From the NCBI GenBank assembly GCA_045806525.1, contig JBJMJD010000028.1, positions 1 to 24,234 of the forward strand: a stretch of 24,234 bases of DNA, read 5' to 3'. Of the stretch, positions 13,866 to 20,766 are shown piece by piece. The DNA comes from JAICYJ01 sp045806525. Its GTDB lineage: Bacteria; Actinomycetota; Thermoleophilia; Gaiellales; JAICJC01. The notes under the pieces were generated by a model. That model was given only the letters and a program-made list of their open reading frames with translations. It had not been told where the DNA came from and did no database searches. The stretch's first letter is position 1. The number at the start of each line of letters is the position of its first letter. A program made the position numbers and the translations under genes.

Positions 13866-15269
13866 ATGCGACTTGCCATCCTGGGCGGCGGACCAGCCGG
13901 GTACGCCGCCGCCGCCACCGCCGCCCACCTCGGCGCCGAGGTCACGCTGATCGAGGACAACCAGCTGGGCGGGAACTGCACGATGACCGACGCGATCCCG
14001 TCAAAGACGCTGCTGACAACGGCCGACGCGATGCTGAAGATCAGCCAGGCCGAGGAGGAGGGCGTCGACTTCGCGCGTGGCTTCCCCGAGGTCAACCTGC
14101 GTCGCACGCTGGCCCGCGCCCGCGCCGTGGCGCTGCACCAGAGCCGGGGAGTGCGTGAGCGCATGGACGGCATGAACGTCCGCGTCCTGCCCGGCCACGG
14201 TGTTGTCACATCGGCCGACGCCCTTCGCACCCGCGTTGACGACCAGGACATCGAGGTCCGGTTCGACGCGCTGCTGGTGTGCACCGGCGCCTCTCCGTTC
14301 GTGCCGCCGTTCGCGCGCCCCGACGGCCAGCGCGTGCTGACCACGCGCCAGGTGTTCGACCTGCGCCACCTGCCCGAGCACCTGGTGGTGCTCGGGGCGG
14401 GGCCGACCGGGTGCGAGTTCGCGGACTTCTTCTCGCGCTGCGGCTCCCGCGTCACGCTGGTGTCGGCCCGCGACCAGATCCTGCCCAACGACGACCCCGA
14501 TCTGGCCGAGGTGCTGGAGGAGGTGTTTCTCAAGCGCGGCATGGACGTGATCAAGAACGGCCGCGCGGCCGCCATCGACACCGAGGACGGAGAGTGCGTA
14601 CGGCTGGTGCTAGAGGACGGCCGCGAGCTGGACTGCTCGCACGTGCTGCTCTGCATCGGGATGCGTCCCAACACCACCGAGCTGGGGCTGGAGTCGGCCG
14701 GGGTCACGTTCGGTGACCGCGGCACGCTGCCGATCGACGAGTTCTGCCGCACGAACGTCGAGAACATCTACGCCTGCGGCGACGTCACCGGCCAGATCAT
14801 GCTCGCCAACACGGCCGCCATGCACGGCCGCACGGCCGCGATGCACGCGCTCGGCCTGCCGGTGGACGCGGTCAGCTACACCGGTGTTGCCTGGTGCGTG
14901 TTCACGCGGCCGGAGATCGCCAAGGCCGGCATCTCGGAGCGGCAGGCACGCATCGACGGCATCCCGGTCAGCGTCACGAAGCACCTGATCCGGGCCAACC
15001 CGCGGGCGGTGATGGAGAACGAGACGGACGGCATCATCAAGCTGCTGTCGGATCCCGACGACGGCACCGTGCTGGGCGGGGCGATGGTCGGGCTGCGCGC
15101 ATCGGAGGTGATCACGACGGTGGCGCTGGCGGTGCACGCGAAGCTGGGCGTGCAGGCCCTGGCCGAGACCGCGGCCGTGAACCCGTCGATGTCGGAGAGC
15201 CTGCAGCGCACCGCAGAGAAGGCGGCCGAGGGCATGTTGGGTGTGTCCCGGGTGACGCTCGCCTCCTGA
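13866..15269 (+). CDS. lpdA: LpdA-like NAD(P)H:quinone oxidoreductase (flavoprotein disulfide reductase family)
   Basis: 467 residues. FAD site GGGPAGY (7-13), NAD(P) site VVLGAGPTGCEFADFF and the second FAD block NIYACGDVTG are all clear, followed by the C-terminal dimerisation domain. The redox disulfide is missing: where lipoamide dehydrogenase has CxxxxC, this protein has C38 but A43 (GGNCTMTDAIPSK). The C-terminal catalytic His-Glu is altered to N439 with E444 (VNPSMSE). Mycobacterium tuberculosis LpdA (Rv3303c) also lacks one redox cysteine and reduces quinones with NAD(P)H, so that role fits better than an E3 subunit. No dehydrogenase-complex genes are nearby. An ATG at 13857 is also in frame, but the -10 spacing favours 13866. 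Confidence 0.85.
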   Translation: MRLAILGGGPAGYAAAATAAHLGAEVTLIEDNQLGGNCTMTDAIPSKTLLTTADAMLKISQAEEEGVDFARGFPEVNLRRTLARARAVALHQSRGVRERMDGMNVRVLPGHGVVTSADALRTRVDDQDIEVRFDALLVCTGASPFVPPFARPDGQRVLTTRQVFDLRHLPEHLVVLGAGPTGCEFADFFSRCGSRVTLVSARDQILPNDDPDLAEVLEEVFLKRGMDVIKNGRAAAIDTEDGECVRLVLEDGRELDCSHVLLCIGMRPNTTELGLESAGVTFGDRGTLPIDEFCRTNVENIYACGDVTGQIMLANTAAMHGRTAAMHALGLPVDAVSYTGVAWCVFTRPEIAKAGISERQARIDGIPVSVTKHLIRANPRAVMENETDGIIKLLSDPDDGTVLGGAMVGLRASEVITTVALAVHAKLGVQALAETAAVNPSMSESLQRTAEKAAEGMLGVSRVTLAS

Positions 15270-15279
15270 GCCTGCGGCT
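15269..15279. terminator. Small hairpin between convergent lpdA and MBL genes
   Basis: AGCC-TGC-GGCT, a 4-bp stem in the 8-bp gap and adjoining stop codons. It is weak alone, but similar small repeats occupy other convergent junctions here. Confidence 0.2.
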
Positions 15280-16036
15280 ACACGTCGATGCGCAGCCCCG
15301 GTATGGCGAGGTCGATCGGTCCCTTATACTCCGCTCCGGCCCGCTCGCGCACGAAGTCGTAACCGATCTCCTCGGGGATATGGGTGAGCAGCAACCGCTT
15401 CGCGCCGGCCCGGCGGGCCTCGCGCCCGGCCTCGGCCGCGTCCATGTGACCGCGCTCGCTGGAGTCGTTCGAGGCATCGCCCAGCGCCGCCTCGCACACG
15501 AACAGGTCGGCGCCGTGTGCGAAGCGCGCGAGCCGCTCGGTGGGGGCGGTGTCGGCCGAGAACACGATCACCGCTGACGGCGTCGCGATCTTCACCGAGT
15601 AGCAGGTGGTGTAGTGCAGGCACGGGGCGAACGTGATGTGCAGGTCACCCAGCCGCAGGTCATCGTGGGGGTCGTACTCGGTCAGGTCGAACGCGGCCTC
15701 GAATGTCTCCACCGATCCGTCCCAGACCGAGGCGACCGTGTCCAGCACCGCACGGCCGCCGGGAGGCAGGTGCAGCAGCGGCTTGGGCCGGTCACGCCAG
15801 CTGCCGTAGCGGAAGGCATAGTGCAGCGGCACCAGGTCGAACCAGTGGTCGGCGTGGAAGTGCGTGATCAGGATGTCGGTCAGCGGCGGCGGGTTGACCG
15901 CGCGCAGCTCCTGGGCGATCCCCGATCCGCAGTCGATCAGCATCCGCCGCTCCTCTGACTCGAGCAGGTACCCGCTGGCCGCCTGGCCGGGGTTGGGCCA
16001 TGCCGGGCTACCGCCGAGCACTGTCCACGACAGCAC
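15278..16036 (-). CDS. Metallo-beta-lactamase-fold hydrolase (RNase Z-like)
   Basis: 252 residues from GTG. The zinc motif HxHxDH is present as H59-F-H61-A-D63-H64 (THFHADHWFDL). Further ligands are visible in APCLHYT (His), FSADTAP (Asp) and LLLTHIPEE (His), the order typical of the RNase Z/arylsulfatase branch. It lacks the long flexible exosite arm of true tRNase Z, so it is probably a small-molecule or phosphodiester hydrolase of unknown substrate. The start lies 3 nt after the fabI stop, so it is co-transcribed with acs and fabI. Co-expression with fatty-acid genes hints at an acyl or thioester substrate, but this is only inference. Confidence 0.8.
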   Translation of the reverse strand: MLSWTVLGGSPAWPNPGQAASGYLLESEERRMLIDCGSGIAQELRAVNPPPLTDILITHFHADHWFDLVPLHYAFRYGSWRDRPKPLLHLPPGGRAVLDTVASVWDGSVETFEAAFDLTEYDPHDDLRLGDLHITFAPCLHYTTCYSVKIATPSAVIVFSADTAPTERLARFAHGADLFVCEAALGDASNDSSERGHMDAAEAGREARRAGAKRLLLTHIPEEIGYDFVRERAGAEYKGPIDLAIPGLRIDV

Positions 16037-16039
16037 CGC

Positions 16040-16819
16040 CTACATCCCCATCGCGTGGTAGCCCGAGTCGACGTAGAGCGTGGTGCCGGTGACCATCGAG
16101 GCCAGCGGACTGCACAGGTACAGGGCGGCGTTGCCGACGTCGCCGGCTTCGATGTTGCGCTGTAACGGCGACCGGGCCTCGATCACGGCCTCCATCTGGT
16201 CGAACCCGGGAATGCCCTTCGCCGCCAGCGTGCGCACCGGCCCGGCCGAGATGGCATTGACCCGGATCTGCGCCGGGCCCAGCTCGTAGGCCAGGTAGCG
16301 CACCGAGCACTCCAGCGCGGCCTTCGCGGCCGCCATCACGTTGTACTTGGGGAATGCGCGCTCGCTGGCCATGTAGGTGAGCGTCACCATCGCGCCGCCG
16401 CCGCGCGGTGCCATCAGCGGCTCGGCCGACCGTGCCATGGCGACCATCGAGTAGGCCGAGATGTCCAGGGCCGTCACGAACGCGTGCCGCGAGGTGTCGA
16501 TGAAGCGGCCCTCGAACGATTCGGCCGGCGCAAAGGCGATCGAGTGGGCGAGGATGTCGAGGCCACCCAGCCGCTCGCCGAGCTGGTCGAAGGCGGTTTC
16601 GATGCTCTCGTCGCTGGACACGTCGCACGGCACCACAACGTCGGAGCCGACGGTCTCGGCCAGCTTGCGCACCGAATCCTCCAGGCGGTCTCCCTGGTAG
16701 GTGAACGCCAGCCTCGCTCCAGCGCCGTGCAGCGCCTGGGCGATGGCCCATGCGATCGAGCGCTTGTTGGCGACGCCGGCGACGAGTGCCAGCTTGCCGT
16801 CGAGGATGCCTTCGGTCAC
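16040..16819 (-). CDS. fabI: Enoyl-[acyl-carrier-protein] reductase (NADH)
   Basis: 259 residues from GTG, the standard FabI size. FabI performs the last reduction in each fatty-acid elongation cycle. It is a short-chain dehydrogenase relative with the FabI-type cofactor loop VAGVANKRSIAWAIA (13-27), VVPCDVSSDE near 62, AHSIAFAP near 91, and the catalytic arrangement Y149, Y159 and K166 (YMASERAFPKYNVMAAAK), spaced exactly as in E. coli FabI. ISAGPVRTLAAKGIPGF and GTTLYVDSGYHAMGM are also characteristic. AAAGGA (16825-16830), five bases upstream, decides the GTG start. The gene lies 37 bp after the acyl-CoA synthetase and 3 bp before the MBL-fold gene. Being the triclosan/isoniazid target family, it may set natural susceptibility. 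Confidence 0.95.
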   Translation of the reverse strand: MTEGILDGKLALVAGVANKRSIAWAIAQALHGAGARLAFTYQGDRLEDSVRKLAETVGSDVVVPCDVSSDESIETAFDQLGERLGGLDILAHSIAFAPAESFEGRFIDTSRHAFVTALDISAYSMVAMARSAEPLMAPRGGGAMVTLTYMASERAFPKYNVMAAAKAALECSVRYLAYELGPAQIRVNAISAGPVRTLAAKGIPGFDQMEAVIEARSPLQRNIEAGDVGNAALYLCSPLASMVTGTTLYVDSGYHAMGM

Positions 16820-16824
16820 AGCCG

Positions 16825-16830
16825 TCCTTT
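16825..16830 (-). promoter_or_regulatory. Shine-Dalgarno site of fabI
   Basis: AAAGGA, 5 nt before the GTG at 16819. It selects this start over longer versions of the same open frame. Confidence 0.6.
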
Positions 16831-16856
16831 CGCGTGGATCGGAAACCGCGCAGACG

Positions 16857-18803
16857 CTAGCACGGCGGCTGGCGGTCCGGCCCGAACAGCGCGAGCACAT
16901 CCGGGTCCTCGAGCGAGGAGACGTCACCCGGATCCTCGCCTAGCACGGCCGCGCGCACGGCGCGCCGCACGATCTTCGCGCTGCGCGTCTTCGGCAGCGC
17001 TGCCACGAAGCGGATCCGGTCGGGCGCGAAGGCCTTGCCCAGCTCGGCAACGACCGCCTCGCGCACGGCCGCCCGCAGCGCGTCGTCCGGCTCGGCGCCA
17101 ATCTGCGGTACGCAGAACAGCCATGCCACCTCGCCCTTCACGTCGTGCGGGACGCCGATCGCGCAGGCCTCGGCCACACCGGCGCAGCGCACCGCCGCCG
17201 ATTCGAACTCGGCCGGCCCGATCCGCTTGCCGGCCACGTTGAGCGTGTCGTCGGATCGCCCGTGCAGGTACCAGTAGCCGTCCGCGTCGACCGATGCCCA
17301 GTCGCCGTGCACCCAGATCCCCGGCCAGCGCGACCAGTACGTCTCCAGGAACCGCTGGCGGTCGCCCCAGATGCCGCGCGTCATGGACGGCCACGGCGTA
17401 CGGCACACCAGCTCGCCCACCTCGCCCGGCGCCACCGGCTCGCCGTCGGGCCCCAGCACGTCCATCGCCATGCCCAGCGAGGGCAGGCCCAGCGTGCACT
17501 CCTTGAGCGGCATCACCGGCATCGGCGAGAGGAAGCAGGCCGCGACCTCCGTGCCGCCCGACAGGTTGATGATCGGGCAGCGCCGCTCGCCCACCACCTC
17601 GAACAGCCAGCGATAGGGATCGGGGTTCCAGGGCTCCCCGGTCGAGGCCAGGATCCGCAGCGAGCTGCGATCGTGCTCCAGCACCGGCGCGTCGCCGTGG
17701 CCGCGGAGCGCCCGGATCAGCGTGGGGGAGACTCCCAGCACCGAGACCCGGTGCCGCTCCACCAGCTGCCACAGCCGGCCCGGGCCGGGATGGTCGGGCG
17801 CGCCCTCAGACAGCACCAGCGTCGCGCCCAGCGCGCCCGCGCCGACCACCTCCCAGGGGCCCATGATCCAGCCCATGTCGGTCACCCACATGAACCGGTC
17901 GTCGGCTGCGACGTCGGTCTGAAACGCGCACTCCTCGGCGATCTTGACAAGGAAGCCGCCGTGCACGTGCACGGCGCCCTTGGGGCGCCCCGTGGTGCCG
18001 GACGTGTAGATCACCATCATCGGCGTCTCCGGGTCGAGCGGCGGGGCGGGCAGCTGCGCGGGCTGGCCGGCCACGAGCTCGTGCCAGTGGTGATCGCGCC
18101 CGCCCCGCATCGACGGCCGCGTGCCCAGCCGGTCCCACACCACGACGTGTCGCACCGTGGGTGCCTGCTCGAGCGCCGCGTCGGCGACCTGTTTCATCGA
18201 GACCGGCTTCCCGCGGCGCGGCACGGCGTCGGCCGTCAGCAGCGCCACCGCACCCGCGTCCTTCAGCCGTGCCGCCACCGCCGCCGCGCCGAAGCCGGAG
18301 AAGATCGGCACCGCGATGGCGCCGATCTTGCAGATCGCGTAGAAGCCTGCCACCACCTCGACCGACATCGGCAGGAACAGGCCAACCGTCTGGCCGGGCT
18401 CGACGCCCAGCTGCAGCAGCGCGTTTCCCACGCGGTTGACCTCGGCCTCGAGCTCACGGTAGCTGACCGTCCGCACCTTGCCGTCCTCGCTCTCCCAGAT
18501 CACGGCCGTGCGCTCGGGGCTGTCGCGGGCGTGCCGGTCGACGCAGTTGTGGGTCAGGTTGATCCGGCCGCCGGAAAACCAGCGCGTCCACATCGGTCCG
18601 TCGCTCTGGTCGTAGACCTGCGAGTAGGGCGTCGTGAACTCGAGCCCAAGGTGCGTGACCACGGCGTCCCAGAACCAGCCGATGTCGTCCTGCGCCCGGC
18701 TGCCCAGCCCGCGCCAGTCGGAGATCTCTTGCTCGCGCATGAACGCCGTCACCCGGGCGCGATCGATCACCGCCGCTGGAGGCGTCCAGATCACGTCTTG
18801 CAT
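16857..18803 (-). CDS. Acetyl/acyl-CoA synthetase (AMP-forming)
   Basis: 648 residues, the size of acetyl-CoA synthetase. The ANL-superfamily core motifs are in order: A3 YTSGTTGRPKGAV (266-278), WVTDMGWIMGPW, A5 INLSGGTEV, A7 WVHGDWASVDADGYWYLHGR, A8 DDTLNVAGKRIGPAEFE, and A10 PKTRSAKIVRR with the adenylation lysine at about 610. An acetyl-CoA-synthetase-type N-terminal domain is present (GPMWTRWFSGGRINL). A5 differs from the YWQTE of classical Acs, so the acyl substrate may be other than acetate (propionate or another short acid). It leads an operon with fabI. The ATG is part of one of two CACCTATG repeats shared with the divergent molybdate regulator promoter. Lysine acetylation control, common in Acs, is possible but not shown. 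Confidence 0.88.
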   Translation of the reverse strand: MQDVIWTPPAAVIDRARVTAFMREQEISDWRGLGSRAQDDIGWFWDAVVTHLGLEFTTPYSQVYDQSDGPMWTRWFSGGRINLTHNCVDRHARDSPERTAVIWESEDGKVRTVSYRELEAEVNRVGNALLQLGVEPGQTVGLFLPMSVEVVAGFYAICKIGAIAVPIFSGFGAAAVAARLKDAGAVALLTADAVPRRGKPVSMKQVADAALEQAPTVRHVVVWDRLGTRPSMRGGRDHHWHELVAGQPAQLPAPPLDPETPMMVIYTSGTTGRPKGAVHVHGGFLVKIAEECAFQTDVAADDRFMWVTDMGWIMGPWEVVGAGALGATLVLSEGAPDHPGPGRLWQLVERHRVSVLGVSPTLIRALRGHGDAPVLEHDRSSLRILASTGEPWNPDPYRWLFEVVGERRCPIINLSGGTEVAACFLSPMPVMPLKECTLGLPSLGMAMDVLGPDGEPVAPGEVGELVCRTPWPSMTRGIWGDRQRFLETYWSRWPGIWVHGDWASVDADGYWYLHGRSDDTLNVAGKRIGPAEFESAAVRCAGVAEACAIGVPHDVKGEVAWLFCVPQIGAEPDDALRAAVREAVVAELGKAFAPDRIRFVAALPKTRSAKIVRRAVRAAVLGEDPGDVSSLEDPDVLALFGPDRQPPC

Positions 18804-18826
18804 AGGTGATACATAGGTGCTAGCGT
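18798..18826 (+). promoter_or_regulatory. Candidate sigma70 promoter of the molybdate operon
   Basis: TTGCAT (18798-18803), a 17-nt spacer and TAGCGT (18821-18826). The predicted start near 18833 is just before ATG 18837. The -35 overlaps the acs start codon on the other strand, so factors bound here could affect both genes. Confidence 0.45.
18801..18819. repeat. Two tandem CATAGGTG repeats, 11-bp period
   Basis: CATAGGTG occurs at 18801-18808 and 18812-18819, one helical turn apart, and the following three bases are also similar (ATA, CTA). The repeats lie within the spacer and -35 of the regulator promoter and cover the acs ATG. This is a likely operator, perhaps for the HTH-TOBE protein encoded next to it. 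Confidence 0.5.
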
Positions 18827-18836
18827 GCGCGGGTCT

Positions 18837-19220
18837 ATGGGACGGATGCTACCCGTCGGGGATGCCGCTCGAGCGCTGGGCATCAGCGTGGACACGCTCA
18901 GGCGCTGGGAGCGCAGCGGCCGCATAGCCACCGAGCGCGATTCGGCCAACCGCCGCGTCGTCGACGAGGACGAGGTCGCGCGTCTGGGCGGCCACGTCGT
19001 CCACCACGTCGATGCCTCGTTCTCGGCGCGCAACCGGTTCGAGGGCGTCATCACCAGCGTCGAGGTGACCGGCGTGATCGCTCAGGTCGAGATGGAATCC
19101 GGCGGCAACCACATCGTGTCGGTGATCACCCGCGATGCCGTCGAGGAGCTCGGTCTGGTGCCGGGGGTGAGGGCGGTGGCCACGGTCAAGGCCACGTCCG
19201 TGATGGTGGCGCGGCTGTGA
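18837..19220 (+). CDS. MerR/excisionase-type HTH regulator fused to a TOBE (molbindin) domain
   Basis: 127 residues. Residues 5-50 form a MerR/excisionase-like winged helix (VGDAARALGISVDTLRRWER, then the SANRRV wing). Residues 62-127 form one TOBE/Mop molybdate-binding domain (SARNRFEGVITSVEV, VSVITRDAVEELGL, TVKATSVMVARL). The fusion makes a one-component molybdate sensor, the functional counterpart of ModE, and it is encoded first in a modABC operon, overlapping modA by GTGA (19217-19220). With a single TOBE domain, ligand binding would need oligomerisation. It probably controls its own operon through the tandem repeats upstream. GTG 18825 and ATG 18846 are alternative starts; 18837 fits the predicted transcription start best. 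Confidence 0.85.
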   Translation: MGRMLPVGDAARALGISVDTLRRWERSGRIATERDSANRRVVDEDEVARLGGHVVHHVDASFSARNRFEGVITSVEVTGVIAQVEMESGGNHIVSVITRDAVEELGLVPGVRAVATVKATSVMVARL

Positions 19221-19999
19221 GATCGCGGCTGCTGCTCCTGGTGCTCGCGCTGGTTGCGGCCGCGGGCTGCGGGAGCGGCTCGGGCTCGTCCAGCGGCGGC
19301 TCGTCGGCCCCATCGGGGGGCAAGCTGGTCGTGTTCGCGGCCTCGTCGCTGATCGACGCTTTCCCCACGATCGCGACCACCTACCAGCAGCAGCACCCAG
19401 GCTGGAAGGTCGACTTCGAGTTCCTCGGATCCGACCAGCTGGCCGCACAGATCGAGCAGGGCGACCCGGCCGACGTCTTCGCCGCAGCCAGCACCAAGTA
19501 CCCCGAGCAGCTGCAGGGCGAGAAGCTGCTGGGCAGGACCACCAACTTCGCGACCAACACGCTGGTGCTGGCCACGCCGGCCGACAACCCGGCCGGGATC
19601 ACGTCGGTCAACGACATCGGCAGCGCCAAGCTGGTGGTGGGCGACCCGAGCGTGCCGATCGGCGCCTACACGCTGACCGTGCTCGACAACCTGGGCATCA
19701 AGCCCTCCTCGCTGAACATCGTCAGCCAGGAGGCCAAGGTCACCGACATCGTGACCAAGGTGGAGCTGGGGGAGGCGGACGCCGGGTTCATCTACACCAG
19801 CGACGCCAGGAGCGCCGGCGACAAGCTCACATCGTTCGAGCTGCCGGCCTCCGCCCAGGCCACCGCCACCTATCCGATCGGTATCGTGACCGGCTCGAAG
19901 AATGCAAAGGCGGCGCAGCAGTGGATCGACCTGGTGATGAGCCCACAGGGGCAGCAGGTTCTGGTACGCGACGGATTCGGCCCGGCAGCTTCGAGCTGA
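19217..19999 (+). CDS. modA: Molybdate ABC transporter substrate-binding lipoprotein
   Basis: 260 residues from GTG. A signal peptide with lipobox LVAAAGC places the lipid-anchored cysteine at 18, followed by a Gly/Ser-rich linker to about 35. The mature protein has KLVVFAASSLIDAF, the first oxyanion-binding loop of ModA, then GSDQLAAQIEQGDPADVFAAA, VVGDPSVPIGAYT, and EADAGFIYTSDA near the end, all in ModA order. It delivers molybdate or tungstate to ModBC on the outer face of the membrane. The start overlaps the regulator stop (GTGA); its own stop overlaps a CTG that may start modB (CTGA, 19996-19999). Tungstate-specific WtpA/TupA homologues are less likely given the TOBE regulator and ModC type. 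Confidence 0.93.
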   Translation: MRSRLLLLVLALVAAAGCGSGSGSSSGGSSAPSGGKLVVFAASSLIDAFPTIATTYQQQHPGWKVDFEFLGSDQLAAQIEQGDPADVFAAASTKYPEQLQGEKLLGRTTNFATNTLVLATPADNPAGITSVNDIGSAKLVVGDPSVPIGAYTLTVLDNLGIKPSSLNIVSQEAKVTDIVTKVELGEADAGFIYTSDARSAGDKLTSFELPASAQATATYPIGIVTGSKNAKAAQQWIDLVMSPQGQQVLVRDGFGPAASS

Positions 20000-20766
20000 T
20001 CGGGGCGCTGGCCGCCGGCCTGACGCTGTCGTTCCTGCTGCTGCCGCTGATCGCGATATTCCTGCATGGCAACCTCGCGGCCGGCATCCGCTCCCAGGAG
20101 GCACGCGCCGCTCTGTGGCTGTCGCTGCAGCTGAGCCTTGTGTCGCTGGCGGTGATGGTGGTGGTCGGCACGCCGCTCGCCTACCTGCTGGCGACCCGCT
20201 CCTTTCCCAGCCGCTCGCTGGTGATGACCGCAGTCGAGCTGCCGCTGGTGCTGCCTCCGGCTGTGGCCGGCATCGGCCTGCTGATGGCGTTCGGGCGGCG
20301 TGGGCTGCTCGGCCACCAGCTGGCGCTGGCCGGCATCTCGATCCCGTTCACGCGGCTGGCGGTGGTGATGGCGATGACCTTCGTCGCCTCCCCGCTCTAC
20401 ATCCGCCAGGCCGTATCGGCCTTCGAGGCGGTCGACAGCACGCTGCTGGAGGCGTCCCGCACGCTGGGCGCCGGCAGCGGCCGCACGTTCCGGCGGGTTG
20501 CGCTGCCGCTCGCGGGCAGCGGGCTGGGCGCCGGCATGGCGCTGGGATGGGCACGCGCCGTGGGCGAGTTCGGCGCCACCATCATCTTCGCCGGCAGCCT
20601 CACGGGTGTTACGCGCACCGCTCCGATCGAGATCTACCTGGGCCTGTCCGACGACCTGGATGCCGGGCTGGCGACCGCCGCGGTGCTGATCGCCGCCAGC
20701 GGCGGCGTGCTTCTGACCGTCAAGCTGCTCGGCGTTGGGAGGGCACGGCGCTTCACGCCTCTGTGA
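19921..20766 (+). CDS. modB: Molybdate ABC transporter permease
   Basis: Inner-membrane permease with about five or six helices, beginning with LIGALAAGLTLSFLLLPLIAIFL, then LWLSLQLSLVSLAVMVVVGTPL. The EAA loop that docks on ModC is visible: EASRTLGAGSGRTFRRVALP, followed by GWARAVGEFGATIIFAG, the typical ModB end of that loop. The only canonical start in front of the first helix is GTG 19921, which would overlap modA by 79 bp and add a hydrophilic 25-residue leader. A CTG at 19996 overlaps the modA stop as CTGA, the same geometry as the other junctions of this operon, and gives a normal ModB N-terminus. I list the conventional start but regard CTG as at least as likely. The stop overlaps modC by GTGA. 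Confidence 0.9.
   Translation: MDRPGDEPTGAAGSGTRRIRPGSFELIGALAAGLTLSFLLLPLIAIFLHGNLAAGIRSQEARAALWLSLQLSLVSLAVMVVVGTPLAYLLATRSFPSRSLVMTAVELPLVLPPAVAGIGLLMAFGRRGLLGHQLALAGISIPFTRLAVVMAMTFVASPLYIRQAVSAFEAVDSTLLEASRTLGAGSGRTFRRVALPLAGSGLGAGMALGWARAVGEFGATIIFAGSLTGVTRTAPIEIYLGLSDDLDAGLATAAVLIAASGGVLLTVKLLGVGRARRFTPL

Noticed and set aside
13487..14767. 426-codon minus-strand open frame spanning the lpdA and aminotransferase genes
   Set aside because: Crosses a divergent promoter and runs antisense to the FAD/NAD motifs of lpdA; Ser/Arg-rich with no domain.
13866..15269. Annotation as dihydrolipoamide dehydrogenase (E3)
   Set aside because: The redox CxxxxC pair and the C-terminal His are both missing, and no 2-oxoacid dehydrogenase genes are near.
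17145..18809. 554-codon plus-strand open frame opposite the acyl-CoA synthetase
   Set aside because: Antisense shadow with Arg/His/Pro-rich composition and no family blocks; the minus-strand gene has all ANL motifs.
18804..18836. Moco or tungsten riboswitch before the molybdate operon
   Set aside because: Only 33 bp separate the two start codons and the predicted leader is a few bases, far too short for a riboswitch.
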